Below, in pieces: positions 44,758 to 54,291 of a stretch of DNA of 64,000 bases. The DNA comes from Pseudonocardia abyssalis (GTDB lineage Bacteria > Actinomycetota > Actinomycetes > Mycobacteriales > Pseudonocardiaceae), in NCBI RefSeq assembly GCF_019263705.2, contig NZ_JADQDK010000001.1, forward strand, positions 1,984,001-2,048,000. The letters are read 5' to 3'. Numbering within the stretch: the stretch's first letter is position 1; each line of letters opens with the position of its first letter. The translations under genes and the position numbers were made by a program. A model generated the notes under the pieces. The model saw nothing but the letters and a program-made list of their open reading frames with translations, ran no database searches and was not told the DNA's origin.

Positions 44758-46059
44758 TCACCAGACGGTGAGCAGCAGGTGGTTCACCGCCAGCGCGAGC
44801 CCCGCCTGCGCGGCCAGCCAGCGGCGCGGGTGCGGCATTCCGACACACGCGACGACCAGCCAGACGCCGAACGGCAGCCAGATCCGCTCCACCTCGGCCT
44901 TGCTCAGCCCGGACAGGTCCGCGAGCAGGATCGCCGCCCCCGCGGCCGCGACGAGCCACCCGGCCCGCGCCGGGAGCGACGGGGTCCGCCGCAGCCCGGC
45001 GACGACCGCGGGGCCGACGGCGATCGCGAGCGCCGCGAGGTTGGCCCACACGAAGTAGCCGTACGGCCGGGTCGAGGCCACTGACAGCGCGTAGATCACC
45101 TGCACCCGCTCGAAGCCGTCGAACCACCAGAACCCGCTGACGGTGAACGCGGCGACGACGACGGCGACCCCGGCCGCCGCCCACGCCGCGGCCCGCCACG
45201 CGCGCGTGAGGATCAGCACGGCCAGCGGGACGAGGCCGCCGAGGACCAGGCCGTAGGACAGGTAGAGGCAGTACCCGAGCAGCACGCCCCCGGCGAACGC
45301 CGGCACCGCGCGCCCTCCGGCCGCGCCGATCGCGAGCAGCGCCACCCCCCAGGCCAGCACGGCGGCGAACATCCCGTCGGCCGACACCCCGACCCACACC
45401 GCGCCGGGGAACAGCACGCCGAACGGCAGCGCCGCCCGTGCGAGCGACTCGACGCCGAGCGCGCGCAACGTCACCGCGACCGCGACGCACGCCGACGCCC
45501 CCACCAGCATCGTCACCACGCCCGACGGCCCGCCGCCGCCCAGACCGAGGCGGTCCAGGACCACGTAGACCAGGAAGACCCCGGGGGGGTGCGCGCCGAC
45601 GTGGGTGACCCACATGTCCGGCCCCGGCAGGATGAAGTCGGAGAACGTGCGCAGCGTCGTCGGCACGTCGATGACCCGCGGGACGTCCCACAGGTACTCC
45701 TGGTCGCTGCTCAGCCGCTCGACGACGCCGCGGGTCCAGCCGTCGACGAGCGCGAGCGACACCGTCCACACCGCCGACGCGCCATACGCGAGGAGCAACA
45801 GCGGCCGCCACGCCAGGCGTGCGGCGAGGTCCGGGCCGCGCGCGACGACCAGCACCGCGACGACGACCGCGACCGGCGTGCCCGGCCCCACGTGCGGCAG
45901 CCACACCGCCAGCAGCGGCGGCAGGCCGAGGAAGATGTCCTGGCCCGCGGCCTTGAGCGACTCCCCCACCAGGTGCGCGGCGACGACGAGCGCCGCGGCC
46001 GCGCCGACGGCGACCAGGTCCCACCGCGTGCGGTGGCGGACGGGGGTCGGGGCGGTCAC
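44758..46059 (-). CDS. Polytopic membrane protein, probable GT-C-type glycosyltransferase
   Basis: 433 residues from GTG 46059. About eleven transmembrane helices. The first extracytoplasmic loop carries the charged stretch VERLSSDQEYLWDVPRV, and a later loop has WVTHVGAHPPGVFLVY. Polytopic actinobacterial sugar transferases that use polyprenyl-phosphate sugars look like this, but no family signature is certain. Function therefore tentative. It lies 61 bases after the MFS gene on the same strand. Confidence 0.75.
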   Translation of the reverse strand: MTAPTPVRHRTRWDLVAVGAAAALVVAAHLVGESLKAAGQDIFLGLPPLLAVWLPHVGPGTPVAVVVAVLVVARGPDLAARLAWRPLLLLAYGASAVWTVSLALVDGWTRGVVERLSSDQEYLWDVPRVIDVPTTLRTFSDFILPGPDMWVTHVGAHPPGVFLVYVVLDRLGLGGGGPSGVVTMLVGASACVAVAVTLRALGVESLARAALPFGVLFPGAVWVGVSADGMFAAVLAWGVALLAIGAAGGRAVPAFAGGVLLGYCLYLSYGLVLGGLVPLAVLILTRAWRAAAWAAAGVAVVVAAFTVSGFWWFDGFERVQVIYALSVASTRPYGYFVWANLAALAIAVGPAVVAGLRRTPSLPARAGWLVAAAGAAILLADLSGLSKAEVERIWLPFGVWLVVACVGMPHPRRWLAAQAGLALAVNHLLLTVW

Positions 46060-46120
46060 GCGGCCATGATCGCCGACCGGCCGGGGCCCGGCGCACCCCG
46101 TCCGCGGACCGTCACATCCG

Positions 46121-47278
46121 TCATGCGCTCCGCGCGTAGGCCCGGCGCCCGACCGCCGACAGCACGGCCACCGGAACCGCTGCCGCGACCGCCAGCCCGA
46201 ACACCAGCGGGTACGCCCCCGCCTGGGCCAGCGGGGCGAACAGGGCCGTGCCCGCCGCACTGCCCAGGAACAGCGACGCCGCGAACAACGCCACCGCCGA
46301 CGCCCGCTGCTCCGGCACGACCTCGGTGACCCACGCCTGCAGCGTCGAGTGCAGGAACGCCCACGACCCGCCGACCAGCACGCCCGCCACCGCGATCGTC
46401 ACCAGGTTCAGCGCCACCGCGGGCACGATCCAGGCGGCGACGAGGAACGCACCCCCGATCGCCGCGAGCCCCGCCGGGGGCACCCGCCCGACCAGCCGGC
46501 GCACCAGCCGCGACCAGGCCAGCGCGCCGAGCCCGTACCCGGCGGCGAGGAACCCGGCGACGGTCGCGCTGGTGCCGAGCGACTGCGCGGCGGGCGCGAG
46601 GAACGTCAGCACACCGAGCACGACGATCCCCTCGCTGAACGCGAGCACCAGCACCGCGACCGCCCACGGCACCCGCAGCACCCCGCGCAGCGCGTGCCAC
46701 GGGCTGCCGCCGGTCGGGACCCGGTCCGGTTCGGGCAGCCGCGCGAGGGCGAACCACAGCACCACCGCGGCGACCGCCGTCACCCCGGGGACGATCCGCC
46801 AGCCGACGAGGTCGGCGAGCAGGCCCGCGCCCGCGGTCGCCGCCGCCACGCCCAGCGAGGACGCGGCCAGCACGTCGGACAGCGGTCGTTGCCGCACGTC
46901 GGCGGGCCAGGCGTCGCCGACGTAGACCAGCGTCGTCGGGATCAGCGCGGCGAAGCTGCCGCCCGCGACGGCCCGCATGATCCCCAGGACCAGCAGGTCG
47001 GGTGCGAGCACCGACCCGACGCCACCGACAGCGGCCCCGACCAGCGCGATCCGCATGACCCGCACCCGCCCGATCCGGTCGCTGATCAGCCCCCACACCG
47101 GCTGCATCAGGCCGTAGGCCAGGAAGTAGACGCTCGCGACCGTCGCGACGGCGGCCAGCGACGCGCCCAGGTCCAGGGAGATCACGACGAGCAGCGGCGC
47201 GATCGCGAACCGGTCGCACGTGCTGGTGAGCGCGGCGGCCTGGAGCAGGCGCAGCCGGGTGTCGGGGACGGTGGTCAC
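46121..47278 (-). CDS. Major facilitator superfamily transporter
   Basis: 385 residues from GTG 47278. Twelve predicted helices. Motif A-like segment GLISDRIGRVRVMRIALVGA between helices 2 and 3, and GLGALAWSRLVRRLVGRVPP between helices 8 and 9. Resembles drug/metabolite exporters; substrate unknown. Divergent from the acyl-CoA synthetase gene with 60 bases between. Confidence 0.88.
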   Translation of the reverse strand: MTTVPDTRLRLLQAAALTSTCDRFAIAPLLVVISLDLGASLAAVATVASVYFLAYGLMQPVWGLISDRIGRVRVMRIALVGAAVGGVGSVLAPDLLVLGIMRAVAGGSFAALIPTTLVYVGDAWPADVRQRPLSDVLAASSLGVAAATAGAGLLADLVGWRIVPGVTAVAAVVLWFALARLPEPDRVPTGGSPWHALRGVLRVPWAVAVLVLAFSEGIVVLGVLTFLAPAAQSLGTSATVAGFLAAGYGLGALAWSRLVRRLVGRVPPAGLAAIGGAFLVAAWIVPAVALNLVTIAVAGVLVGGSWAFLHSTLQAWVTEVVPEQRASAVALFAASLFLGSAAGTALFAPLAQAGAYPLVFGLAVAAAVPVAVLSAVGRRAYARSA

Positions 47279-47338
47279 CCGGCGACCCTGCCCCACGGTC
47301 CCCTTGCCCCTGCGGTGACCCCCGGCCAGGGTGGGGTG

Positions 47339-48886
47339 ATGACGTCCCAGGGCATCTCCGGACAGGGCATGACGATGAGCGACCTCGTCGCCCGCTTCGC
47401 CCGCACCACCCCCGACGCGATCGCCTTCCGCGACGGGGAGGTCACCCTGACCTGGGCGCAGACGCACGCGCGTGTCAGCCGGATGGCGTCGGTCCTCGCG
47501 GGCCACGGCGTCGGCCCGGGCGACCGCGTGGCGGTACTGGCGCTCAACAGCGTGCCGCTGATCGAGGCGATGGCGGCGATACTGCGGCTCGGGGCGATCT
47601 GCGTGCCGGTGAACTTCCGGCTCGTCGCCGAGGAGGTCACCTACCTGCTCACCGACTCCGGGGCGACGGTCGTCGTCGCCGACGACACCTTCGCGCCGCT
47701 CGCGCGGGCCGCCGGGGCGGGCACCGTCGTCACGATCGGCGCGGGTCACGAGGAGCTGCTCGCGGGCGGGTCGGAGGACTACGCCGAGCAGCCCGTCGAC
47801 GACACCGCACCCGGGCTGATCATGTACACCTCGGGCACGACCGGTCGGCCCAAGGGCGCGGTGCTCAGCCATCGCAACATGTACCTGCACGCCTACGCGA
47901 ACGCCCTGCAGGCGGGCTCGGGCGTCTCCGGCAACGTGGGGATGTCGGGGGCGCCGCTGTTCCACATCGCCGGGGTGTCGGGCTTCTACAACACCCTGGT
48001 CGCGGGCGGCACCACCGTGCTCACCCCGTCGGGCGGCTTCGACCCGTCGGCCATGCTCGACCTGCTCGAGCGCGAGCGCGTCTCCACCGTGTTCTTCGTG
48101 CCGGCGCAGTGGGCGGCGATCGTCGCGGTGCCGGGCGTGCGCGACCGGGACCTGTCCGCGCTGCGCCGCGCGGTGTGGGGGGCCGCGCCCGCGTCGACCA
48201 CGCTGTTGCGCACGATGATCGACACGTTCCCGGACGCCGAGGTCATGACGGCGTTCGGCCAGACCGAGTGCAGCCCTGTCACCTGCATGCTCGGCGGAGA
48301 GGACTCGATCCGCAAGATCGGCTCGATCGGGCGGCCGATCGTCGGTGTGGAGGTCCGGATCGTCGACGACGAGATGACCGACGTCGCGCCGGGCGAGGTC
48401 GGCGAGATCGTCTACCGCGGCCCGACCGTCATGACGGGGTACTGGAACAAGCCCGAGGAGACCGCGGAGGCGTTCCGCGGCGGCTGGTTCCACTCCGGCG
48501 ACCTCGTGCGCGCCGACCCCGACGGCTACCTCTACGTCGTCGACCGCAAGAAGGACATGATCATCTCGGGCGGGGAGAACATCTACTGCGCCGAGGTCGA
48601 GAACGCCCTCGCCGCGCACCCGAAGGTCGCGGAGGTGGCGATCATCGGCGTGCCGGACGAGCGGTACGGCGAGACCCCGCTCGCCGTGATCTCCCCGCGT
48701 GACCCGGCCGACCCGCCGACCGCCGCCGACATCGAGGAGTTCTCCCGCGAGCACCTGGCCGCCTACAAGCGCCCGCGGCACGTGGTGCTGGTCGACTCGC
48801 TGCCGCGCAACCCGAGCGGGAAGGTGCTCAAGACGGTGCTGCGGGCCGCCCACGGCGCCGCGTCCGTGGCGGAGCCCGCCGTCTGA
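47339..48886 (+). CDS. Acyl-CoA synthetase (AMP-binding, FadD-type)
   Basis: 515 residues from ATG 47339; the ATG at 47369 is also plausible. ANL motifs: MYTSGTTGRPKGAVLSHRNM, APLFHIAGVSG, AFGQTECSPVT, GWFHSGDLVRADPDGYLYVVDRKKDMIISGGENIYCAEVE and NPSGKVLKTVLR. It belongs to the FadD/long-chain or aryl acid group. No adjacent beta-oxidation gene, so its acid substrate is open. Probably promoter-sharing with the MFS exporter. Confidence 0.92.
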   Translation: MTSQGISGQGMTMSDLVARFARTTPDAIAFRDGEVTLTWAQTHARVSRMASVLAGHGVGPGDRVAVLALNSVPLIEAMAAILRLGAICVPVNFRLVAEEVTYLLTDSGATVVVADDTFAPLARAAGAGTVVTIGAGHEELLAGGSEDYAEQPVDDTAPGLIMYTSGTTGRPKGAVLSHRNMYLHAYANALQAGSGVSGNVGMSGAPLFHIAGVSGFYNTLVAGGTTVLTPSGGFDPSAMLDLLERERVSTVFFVPAQWAAIVAVPGVRDRDLSALRRAVWGAAPASTTLLRTMIDTFPDAEVMTAFGQTECSPVTCMLGGEDSIRKIGSIGRPIVGVEVRIVDDEMTDVAPGEVGEIVYRGPTVMTGYWNKPEETAEAFRGGWFHSGDLVRADPDGYLYVVDRKKDMIISGGENIYCAEVENALAAHPKVAEVAIIGVPDERYGETPLAVISPRDPADPPTAADIEEFSREHLAAYKRPRHVVLVDSLPRNPSGKVLKTVLRAAHGAASVAEPAV

Positions 48887-48906
48887 GTACGGCTACGGTG
48901 GCGCCC

Positions 48907-50268
48907 GTGAGGTGGTGGATCATGGGAATCGTGCTCGTCCTGCTGGCCGCGTGCGGGGCCCCGCCCGGGCCCACCGCGATCGAGGGCACCTGGCAGGGCC
49001 GGATCGAGGCGCCCGGCTCGCCCCTGGACGTCCAGGTGACGTTCGCGGGCGACGGCGGGAGCATCGACATCCCCGCGCAGGGCGTGAGCGGGCTCCCGCT
49101 CCGCGACGTGCGGGTCGACGGCACCGCCGTCACGTTCGCCCTGCCCGACGCCCCCGGCGGCGCGACGTTCCGCGGAACGCTCGACGGCGACACCGTCGCC
49201 GGCGACTACACCCAGGGCTCCGCCCCGACCATCCCGTTCTCCCTGGCCCGCGGCGAGCTCACAGCCCCGGCCCGCCCGCAGGAGCCGCAGCCGCCGTTCC
49301 CCTACCGCGCCGACGACGTGACGTTCCCCAGCGGCGAGGTCACGCTGGCCGGCACGCTCACCCGCCCCGAGGGCGCCGGGCCGTTCCCGGCCGTCGTCAT
49401 GATCACCGGGAGCGGGGCGCAGGACCGCGACGAGACCATCGAGGGCCACAAGCCGTTCCTGCTGCTCGCCGACACCCTCACCCGCGCCGGGTTCGCCGTG
49501 CTGCGCACCGACGACCGCGGCGTCGGCGGTTCCGGTGGCGCCGCGTCCGGCACCGCCTACGAGGTGCTGGCCGACGACGCGCTCGCCGGCGTCGCGTTCC
49601 TACGGGGCACCGAGGCGATCGACCCGGCGCGCGTCGGGCTGTTCGGGCACAGCGAGGGCGGCTACCTGGGACCGCTCGCCGCGTCGCGCGGCGACGTCGC
49701 GTTCGTGGTGTCGATGGCCGGGCCCGCCGTGTCGGGCGAGGACGTGCTGATCCTGCAGAACCGGCTGCTCCGCGAGCAGGCCGGGGCCGACCCGGCCGAC
49801 ACGGAGGCCTACCTGGCGTTCCTCGCCGAGTTCACCGACCTGCTGCGCGCGGGCGACGTGGAGGCCTCCAGGGCCCGGTCGCGCGACGAGATCATCGGCC
49901 AGCTCGCGACGCTGCCGGAGTCGCAGCGCCCGGGCCCCGAGCAGGTCGACGCGATCGTGGACTCGACGCTCGACCTCGCCCCGTTCCTGCTCTACGACCC
50001 CGCCCCCGCCCTGCGCGCGCTCGACGTCCCGGTCTTCGCGTTCTTCGGGGACAAGGACCTGCAGGTGCCGCCGTCGCAGAGCGAGGGCCCGATGCGGGAG
50101 CTGCTCGCGGGCGGCCCGGACGCCATCGTGCGGACGTTCCCCGGCCTCAACCACCTCATGCAGCCGACGGCCACGGGCTCGATCACCGAGTACGGCACGA
50201 TCGAGACCACGATCGCGCCCGAGGTGCTCGACGCCGTCACGGGCTGGTTGAGTGAGAGGTTCTCGTGA
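48907..50268 (+). CDS. Lipoprotein alpha/beta-hydrolase (dienelactone/dipeptidyl-peptidase-type)
   Basis: 453 residues, GTG start. A lipobox LLAAC (Cys16) marks a membrane-tethered lipoprotein. Residues about 20-110 form a small beta-rich domain (GTWQGRIEAPGSPLDVQVTFAGDGG). The hydrolase domain has VVMITGSGAQDRDE, VLRTDDRGVGGSGG, nucleophile elbow FGHSEGGYLG, acid in FFGDKDLQVPP and His in FPGLNHLMQP. Similar proteins cleave esters or lactones outside the membrane. It overlaps the decarboxylase gene by GTGA. Confidence 0.9.
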   Translation: MRWWIMGIVLVLLAACGAPPGPTAIEGTWQGRIEAPGSPLDVQVTFAGDGGSIDIPAQGVSGLPLRDVRVDGTAVTFALPDAPGGATFRGTLDGDTVAGDYTQGSAPTIPFSLARGELTAPARPQEPQPPFPYRADDVTFPSGEVTLAGTLTRPEGAGPFPAVVMITGSGAQDRDETIEGHKPFLLLADTLTRAGFAVLRTDDRGVGGSGGAASGTAYEVLADDALAGVAFLRGTEAIDPARVGLFGHSEGGYLGPLAASRGDVAFVVSMAGPAVSGEDVLILQNRLLREQAGADPADTEAYLAFLAEFTDLLRAGDVEASRARSRDEIIGQLATLPESQRPGPEQVDAIVDSTLDLAPFLLYDPAPALRALDVPVFAFFGDKDLQVPPSQSEGPMRELLAGGPDAIVRTFPGLNHLMQPTATGSITEYGTIETTIAPEVLDAVTGWLSERFS

Positions 50269-51686
50269 GCGATCTCGACCCCGAGGAGTTCCGGCGGCTC
50301 GGGTACGCCGTCGTCGACTGGATCGCGGGGTACCGCGCCGGCGTCGGCGACCTGCCGGTGCGCCCGGCGGTGGAGCCGGGCTGGGTCCGGGCGCAGCTGC
50401 CGGACGCCCTCCCGGAGGCGCCCCGGGAGCTGGGCGCGCTGCTCGGCGAGCTGGACCGGGTCGTCGTCCCGGCCACCACGCACTGGCAGCACCCCGGGTT
50501 CTTCGGCTACTTCCCGGCCAACGCCTCGCTGCACTCCGTGCTGGGCGACCTGCTCTCCGGCGGGCTCGGCGTCCAGGGGATGCTGTGGTCGACCTCGCCA
50601 GCGGCCACCGAGGTCGAGCAGGTCCTGCTCGACGGCCTGGCCGACGCGCTCGGCCTCGATCCGGCGTTCACCTGGGCCGGTGGCGGGGGCGGCACGATCG
50701 CCGACTCCGCGTCCTCGGCCGCGCTCGTCGCCCTGCTCGCGGCCCTGCACCGGACGTCGGGGGGCGCGTGGCGGGAGTCCGGCGTCGACGGCACCGAACG
50801 CGTCTACGTCACCGCCGAGACGCACTCCTCGCTCGCCAAGGCGGTGCGGGTGGCCGGGCTCGGCGCCCGGGCGCTGCGGGTCGTGCCGCCCTCGCGCGGC
50901 TCGCTCGCGATGTCGGCCGACGCGCTCGCGGAGATGCTGGCCGCCGACGTGGCCGCCGGCCTGCGGCCCGTGCTCGTCTGCGCGACCGTCGGCACCACCG
51001 GCACCGGCGCGGTCGACCCGGTCGCCGCGATCACCGCGGTCACCGCCCCGCACGGCGTGTGGGTGCACGTCGACGCGGCCTGGGCGGGCGTCGCGGCGCT
51101 GTGCCCGGAGCACCGCGACCTGCTCGACGGCACCCGGCACGTCGACTCCTTCTGCACCGACGCGCACAAATGGCTGCTCACCGCGTTCGACGCCTCGCTG
51201 CTGTGGGTGCGCGACGCCGCCGCCCTGCCCGCCGCGCTGTCGATCACCCCGGAGTACCTGCGCAACAGCGCCACCGACTCCGGCGCGGTCGTCGACTACC
51301 GCGACTGGCAGGTGCCGCTGGGCCGCCGGTTCCGCGCGCTGAAGCTGTGGGCGGTGATCCACGGGTTCGGGCTGGAGGGGTTGCGCGCGCACCTGCGCGG
51401 GCACGTGGCGCTCGCCGCAGAGCTGGAGTCGTGGATCGTCGCGGAGCCCGGTTTCGTCCTCGCGGTGCCGCGGTCCCTGTCGCTGGTGTGCTTCCGGCTG
51501 CAGGCCGGCGACGACGCGACCCGGGCCCTGTCGGAGCGCGTCAACGCCACCGGGAGCGCACTGCTCACCCACACCGTCGTCGACGGGCGATACGTCGTCC
51601 GCGTCGCGATCGGGTCGGTGGCGACCGAGCGCGAGCACGTCGTGGCGCTGTGGGACCAGCTGCGGGGGGAGGCGCTGCGGGGCTGA
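50265..51686 (+). CDS. Pyridoxal-dependent aromatic amino acid decarboxylase
   Basis: 473 residues, GTG in GTGA overlap with the lipoprotein gene. Group II decarboxylase: THWQHPGFFGYFPANASLHSVLGDLLSGGLGVQGMLW, VYVTAETHSSLAKAVRVAGLG, ATVGTTGTGAVDPV, VHVDAAWAGVAALCPEHR and the PLP lysine in DAHKWLL (Lys302). It fits L-tryptophan/L-DOPA-type decarboxylases that make aromatic amines; specificity cannot be read. Confidence 0.93.
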   Translation: MSDLDPEEFRRLGYAVVDWIAGYRAGVGDLPVRPAVEPGWVRAQLPDALPEAPRELGALLGELDRVVVPATTHWQHPGFFGYFPANASLHSVLGDLLSGGLGVQGMLWSTSPAATEVEQVLLDGLADALGLDPAFTWAGGGGGTIADSASSAALVALLAALHRTSGGAWRESGVDGTERVYVTAETHSSLAKAVRVAGLGARALRVVPPSRGSLAMSADALAEMLAADVAAGLRPVLVCATVGTTGTGAVDPVAAITAVTAPHGVWVHVDAAWAGVAALCPEHRDLLDGTRHVDSFCTDAHKWLLTAFDASLLWVRDAAALPAALSITPEYLRNSATDSGAVVDYRDWQVPLGRRFRALKLWAVIHGFGLEGLRAHLRGHVALAAELESWIVAEPGFVLAVPRSLSLVCFRLQAGDDATRALSERVNATGSALLTHTVVDGRYVVRVAIGSVATEREHVVALWDQLRGEALRG

Positions 51687-51818
51687 CTAGCTCCAGCGGC
51701 GGAGCGGCCGGCGCTCGGCGAGGCCGAGCAGGCCGTCGGTGATCTTGCCGAACAGCGCGAGCAGCGCGAGCAGCACGATGTCGGTGCGGCCGGCGTTGCG
51801 GCTGTCGATGAGCTGGAG
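51687..51818 (-). pseudogene. C-terminal remnant of a SsuC/TauC-like ABC transporter permease
   Basis: Minus-strand frame reading LQLIDSRNAGRTDIVLLALL and then LFGKITDGLLGLAERR with a final RRW. This is the typical last helix and tail of sulfonate/nitrate-type ABC permeases (N-x-RTD-x-V...GK-x-D...ERR-x-LRW). A second frame just upstream (TAVVDFGYV) may be another piece. No other part of the permease, no ATPase and no binding protein are nearby, so this is a scar of a deletion. It ends one base after the decarboxylase stop. Confidence 0.55.
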
Positions 51819-51847
51819 ACGTAGCCGAAGTCGACCACGGCCGTCAC

Positions 51848-52798
51848 TCAGAGGATCTCGTTGCCCAGCAGAGGGAGCACCGGGCGGCAGGGCACGTCCT
51901 GGGCGTTCGCCGGGTCGAGGGCGTTGAGGACGAGCTGCCCGGTGCGCTCGGAGAAGATGATCGACAGGTGGTCCGACAGGTCGATCTCGCAGCCGTCCTG
52001 CACGACGATGTTGGTGGCGCCCTCGAGCTCGCCGCTGGTGTACGGGATCACCAGCTGGTCGTAGCGGGTCATGATCGTCGTGTAGTCGACGCCCTCGACG
52101 CGGGTGCCCGCCTCCGCCATCCGGTCCAGGTAGTCCGAGCCCGAGATGAACTGCGGGCACGACCCACAGGCCGCTGCGACCGGTGCACCGGCGACGTCGC
52201 GCACCCCGAGGGCGTCGACCAGCGCGTCGACGGGCAACGGGTCGGCCAGCGTGCCGTCGTAGAGCGGGGTGACGGCCACGTAGTCGTCGGTGACGGTGTC
52301 TCCGCCGAGGAACTGCAGCCAGTACTGCGGCATCAGCGTCCCCTCGGAGTGCCCGACGAGGTCGACCTGCTCCGCGCCGGTCGCGTCCAGCACGCCGTCG
52401 ACGAACGCGTCCAGCTCCTCCGCGCTCTGCTCCATCGGCAGGAGCCCGCCGACGCTCTCCCCGGGCAGCGCGGTGCCGTAGGTCAGCGCGAAGACGCAGT
52501 AGCCCTCGTTGGCCAGCAGCGGCGACATCGTCTGCCAGTTGACGGACTTGTTCGCCCCCAGCCCGTGCACGAGCACGACCGGGTCGGGGTGTTCCGCGCC
52601 GGGCTCACAGTCGTAGTCGTTGGAGCCGGGCGGGTCGGCGGGGACCGGGGAGGCCTGTGCGGCGAGCGTGGCCAGAGCGCCGTAGGGCACCGGGAGGTCA
52701 CCCTCCTGCGCCGATGCCGGTACCACCGCCAGCCCGGTGACCACGGCCGCGACGAGCGCGGCACCCCCGACGTATGCGACCCTGCGTCCCCGACCCAT
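51848..52798 (-). CDS. Secreted lipase (triacylglycerol lipase/esterase, alpha/beta fold)
   Basis: 316 residues, ATG start. A signal peptide (basic, hydrophobic, cleaved near ASA-QEG) exports it. DPVVLVHGLGANKSVNWQTMSPLLANEGYCVFALTYG, the elbow DLVGHSEGTLMPQYWL (Ser in GHSEG), an aspartate in VIPYTSG-type strand region and a late His in SDHLSIIF complete the class I/actinobacterial lipase pattern. Cysteines likely form disulfides. Confidence 0.9.
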   Translation of the reverse strand: MGRGRRVAYVGGAALVAAVVTGLAVVPASAQEGDLPVPYGALATLAAQASPVPADPPGSNDYDCEPGAEHPDPVVLVHGLGANKSVNWQTMSPLLANEGYCVFALTYGTALPGESVGGLLPMEQSAEELDAFVDGVLDATGAEQVDLVGHSEGTLMPQYWLQFLGGDTVTDDYVAVTPLYDGTLADPLPVDALVDALGVRDVAGAPVAAACGSCPQFISGSDYLDRMAEAGTRVEGVDYTTIMTRYDQLVIPYTSGELEGATNIVVQDGCEIDLSDHLSIIFSERTGQLVLNALDPANAQDVPCRPVLPLLGNEIL

Positions 52799-52842
52799 AC
52801 CCGGGGGAACGAGCGCGGCCGCCGCCGGTTACTGAGGAGTTC

Positions 52843-53289
52843 TCACGCAGCGTTCGGGATGCGGTGCCGCAGCAGCACGCGGCTGCCCCGTTCGTCGTAG
52901 TGGATGAGCACCGACTCCGACATCGTGCTCATCAGCGGGATCCCGCGACCACCCTCCGTCGGCTGCTCCACCGGCGGCTGCCAGTGGCCGTGGTCGACGA
53001 CCTCGATGCACAGCGTGGTCGACCCCACGTCCCCGGGCCCCGTGCCCTCGGCCGGCTCGGTCCAGAGCGTCAGCTCGACCGCGCCGGACTCGTCCGGTCC
53101 GTAGGCGTGGCGGACGACGTTGGCGGCGGCCTCGTCGACGGCGAGCACGACGTCGGCGGTCTCGTCCTGGGTGAGGGACAGCGGCGTGAGCCACCCGGCC
53201 AGCTCGTGCCGGATGACGGTCAGTTGGGCGGGATCGGCGGGCCAGCTGCGGTGCACGAACTCCACGCGCCCCGTTTCGGACGGCTCCAT
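52843..53289 (-). CDS. RsbW-like ATP-binding anti-sigma/regulatory kinase
   Basis: 148 residues, ATG 53289. HATPase fold: ADVVLAVDEAAANVVRHAYG (N-box with Glu and Asn), LCIEVVDHGHW (G1) and EGGRGIPLMSTMSESV (G2). This group includes anti-sigma factors that phosphorylate STAS antagonists. No sigma factor or antagonist gene is adjacent; a SpoIIE-type phosphatase is 31 kb away. Downstream of the lipid operon, possibly read from its own promoter in the 74-base gap. Confidence 0.88.
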   Translation of the reverse strand: MEPSETGRVEFVHRSWPADPAQLTVIRHELAGWLTPLSLTQDETADVVLAVDEAAANVVRHAYGPDESGAVELTLWTEPAEGTGPGDVGSTTLCIEVVDHGHWQPPVEQPTEGGRGIPLMSTMSESVLIHYDERGSRVLLRHRIPNAA

Positions 53290-53363
53290 GATCCGGAGTT
53301 GCCCGGAGTGCGGCGGGGCAAACCCCATCCGCCGCGCACAGGACGCCGTTCGGCCGACCCGGC

Positions 53364-54245
53364 CTACCACTCGTCGGCGCCCGCGAAGGACGTGGCGGCC
53401 GGGTCCATCCCCAGGCGCGCGCGGGCCGCGGTGAGGTCGAGCGTGCGCTCCGTCCCGAGCTGGCTCACGGCGTAGCGGGTGAGCCGCGGCGGGTCGGGCC
53501 GGCGCAGTGCGCAGGTGACCGTCTCGGCGACCCCGGCCAGGTGCCAGGCCGCCCGCCGTGGCAGGTGCCGGATGCGCGCGTCGATCCCGCGGGCGGCGAG
53601 CAGCCCACCGAGTGCGGCGTCGAGGGTGACCGGTTCGGCGTCGCCGACGTTGTAGGTGCCCGGCGGGCCGGTGCACCCGAGCAGGCACGCGTCGGCGAGC
53701 GTGCCGACCGCGGTGAGGGTGTGCCGGGTGTCCCCGTCGCCGGCGACGACGAGCGTGCCCCCGCGGACCGCGCCGAGGATCCGCGGGAGCAGCGTCGGGT
53801 CGCCCGGGCCGTAGACGGCGTGCGGGCGCAGCACCACCGTCCCCGGGCGCCCGAGCAGCAGGCGTTCCGCGGCCGCTTTCGACGCCCCGTACGCGGTGAG
53901 GTGCCGGGCCGCGGGGCCCGCCGACTCGGGCGCGTCGACGGTCGGGACGAACGGGTCGTAGACGCTGGCGGTCGAGACGTGCACCAGGCGCACACCGGGG
54001 AAGCTCGCGGCGACGTGGCGCGTCCCGTGCAGGTTGGCCGCCCAGACCCGGTCCGGGTCGGCCCAGTCGGTGACGGCCGCGGCGGTGTGGACCACGGCGT
54101 CGACCGCGGGCGGACCAGGCAGGGGGCCGGTGCTCAGGTCCCACTCGCGGCGGGTCAGGGGGTACACCTCCCAGCCGCGGGCGCGGGCCGCGGCCACCAC
54201 CGCGGAGCCGACGAACCCGACGGCGCCGGTCACCGCGATCCGCAC
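53364..54245 (-). CDS. NAD-dependent epimerase/dehydratase (OleD-like short-chain reductase)
   Basis: 293 residues. The N-terminal Rossmann motif MRIAVTGAVGFVGSAVV (GxxGxxG), LVHVSTASVYDPF, the catalytic YGASK, and PHAVYGPGDP match extended SDR enzymes of the epimerase/3-beta-HSD group, which includes OleD (reduces 2-alkyl-3-oxoacids). It follows the AMP ligase by 46 bases and is the last enzyme gene of the lipid operon. Reaction inferred from context. Confidence 0.88.
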   Translation of the reverse strand: MRIAVTGAVGFVGSAVVAAARARGWEVYPLTRREWDLSTGPLPGPPAVDAVVHTAAAVTDWADPDRVWAANLHGTRHVAASFPGVRLVHVSTASVYDPFVPTVDAPESAGPAARHLTAYGASKAAAERLLLGRPGTVVLRPHAVYGPGDPTLLPRILGAVRGGTLVVAGDGDTRHTLTAVGTLADACLLGCTGPPGTYNVGDAEPVTLDAALGGLLAARGIDARIRHLPRRAAWHLAGVAETVTCALRRPDPPRLTRYAVSQLGTERTLDLTAARARLGMDPAATSFAGADEW

Positions 54246-54291
54246 GTCGCCCCCTGCCTGCGGGCGGCACGGCCCGTCGTCCCTGCGCCCG

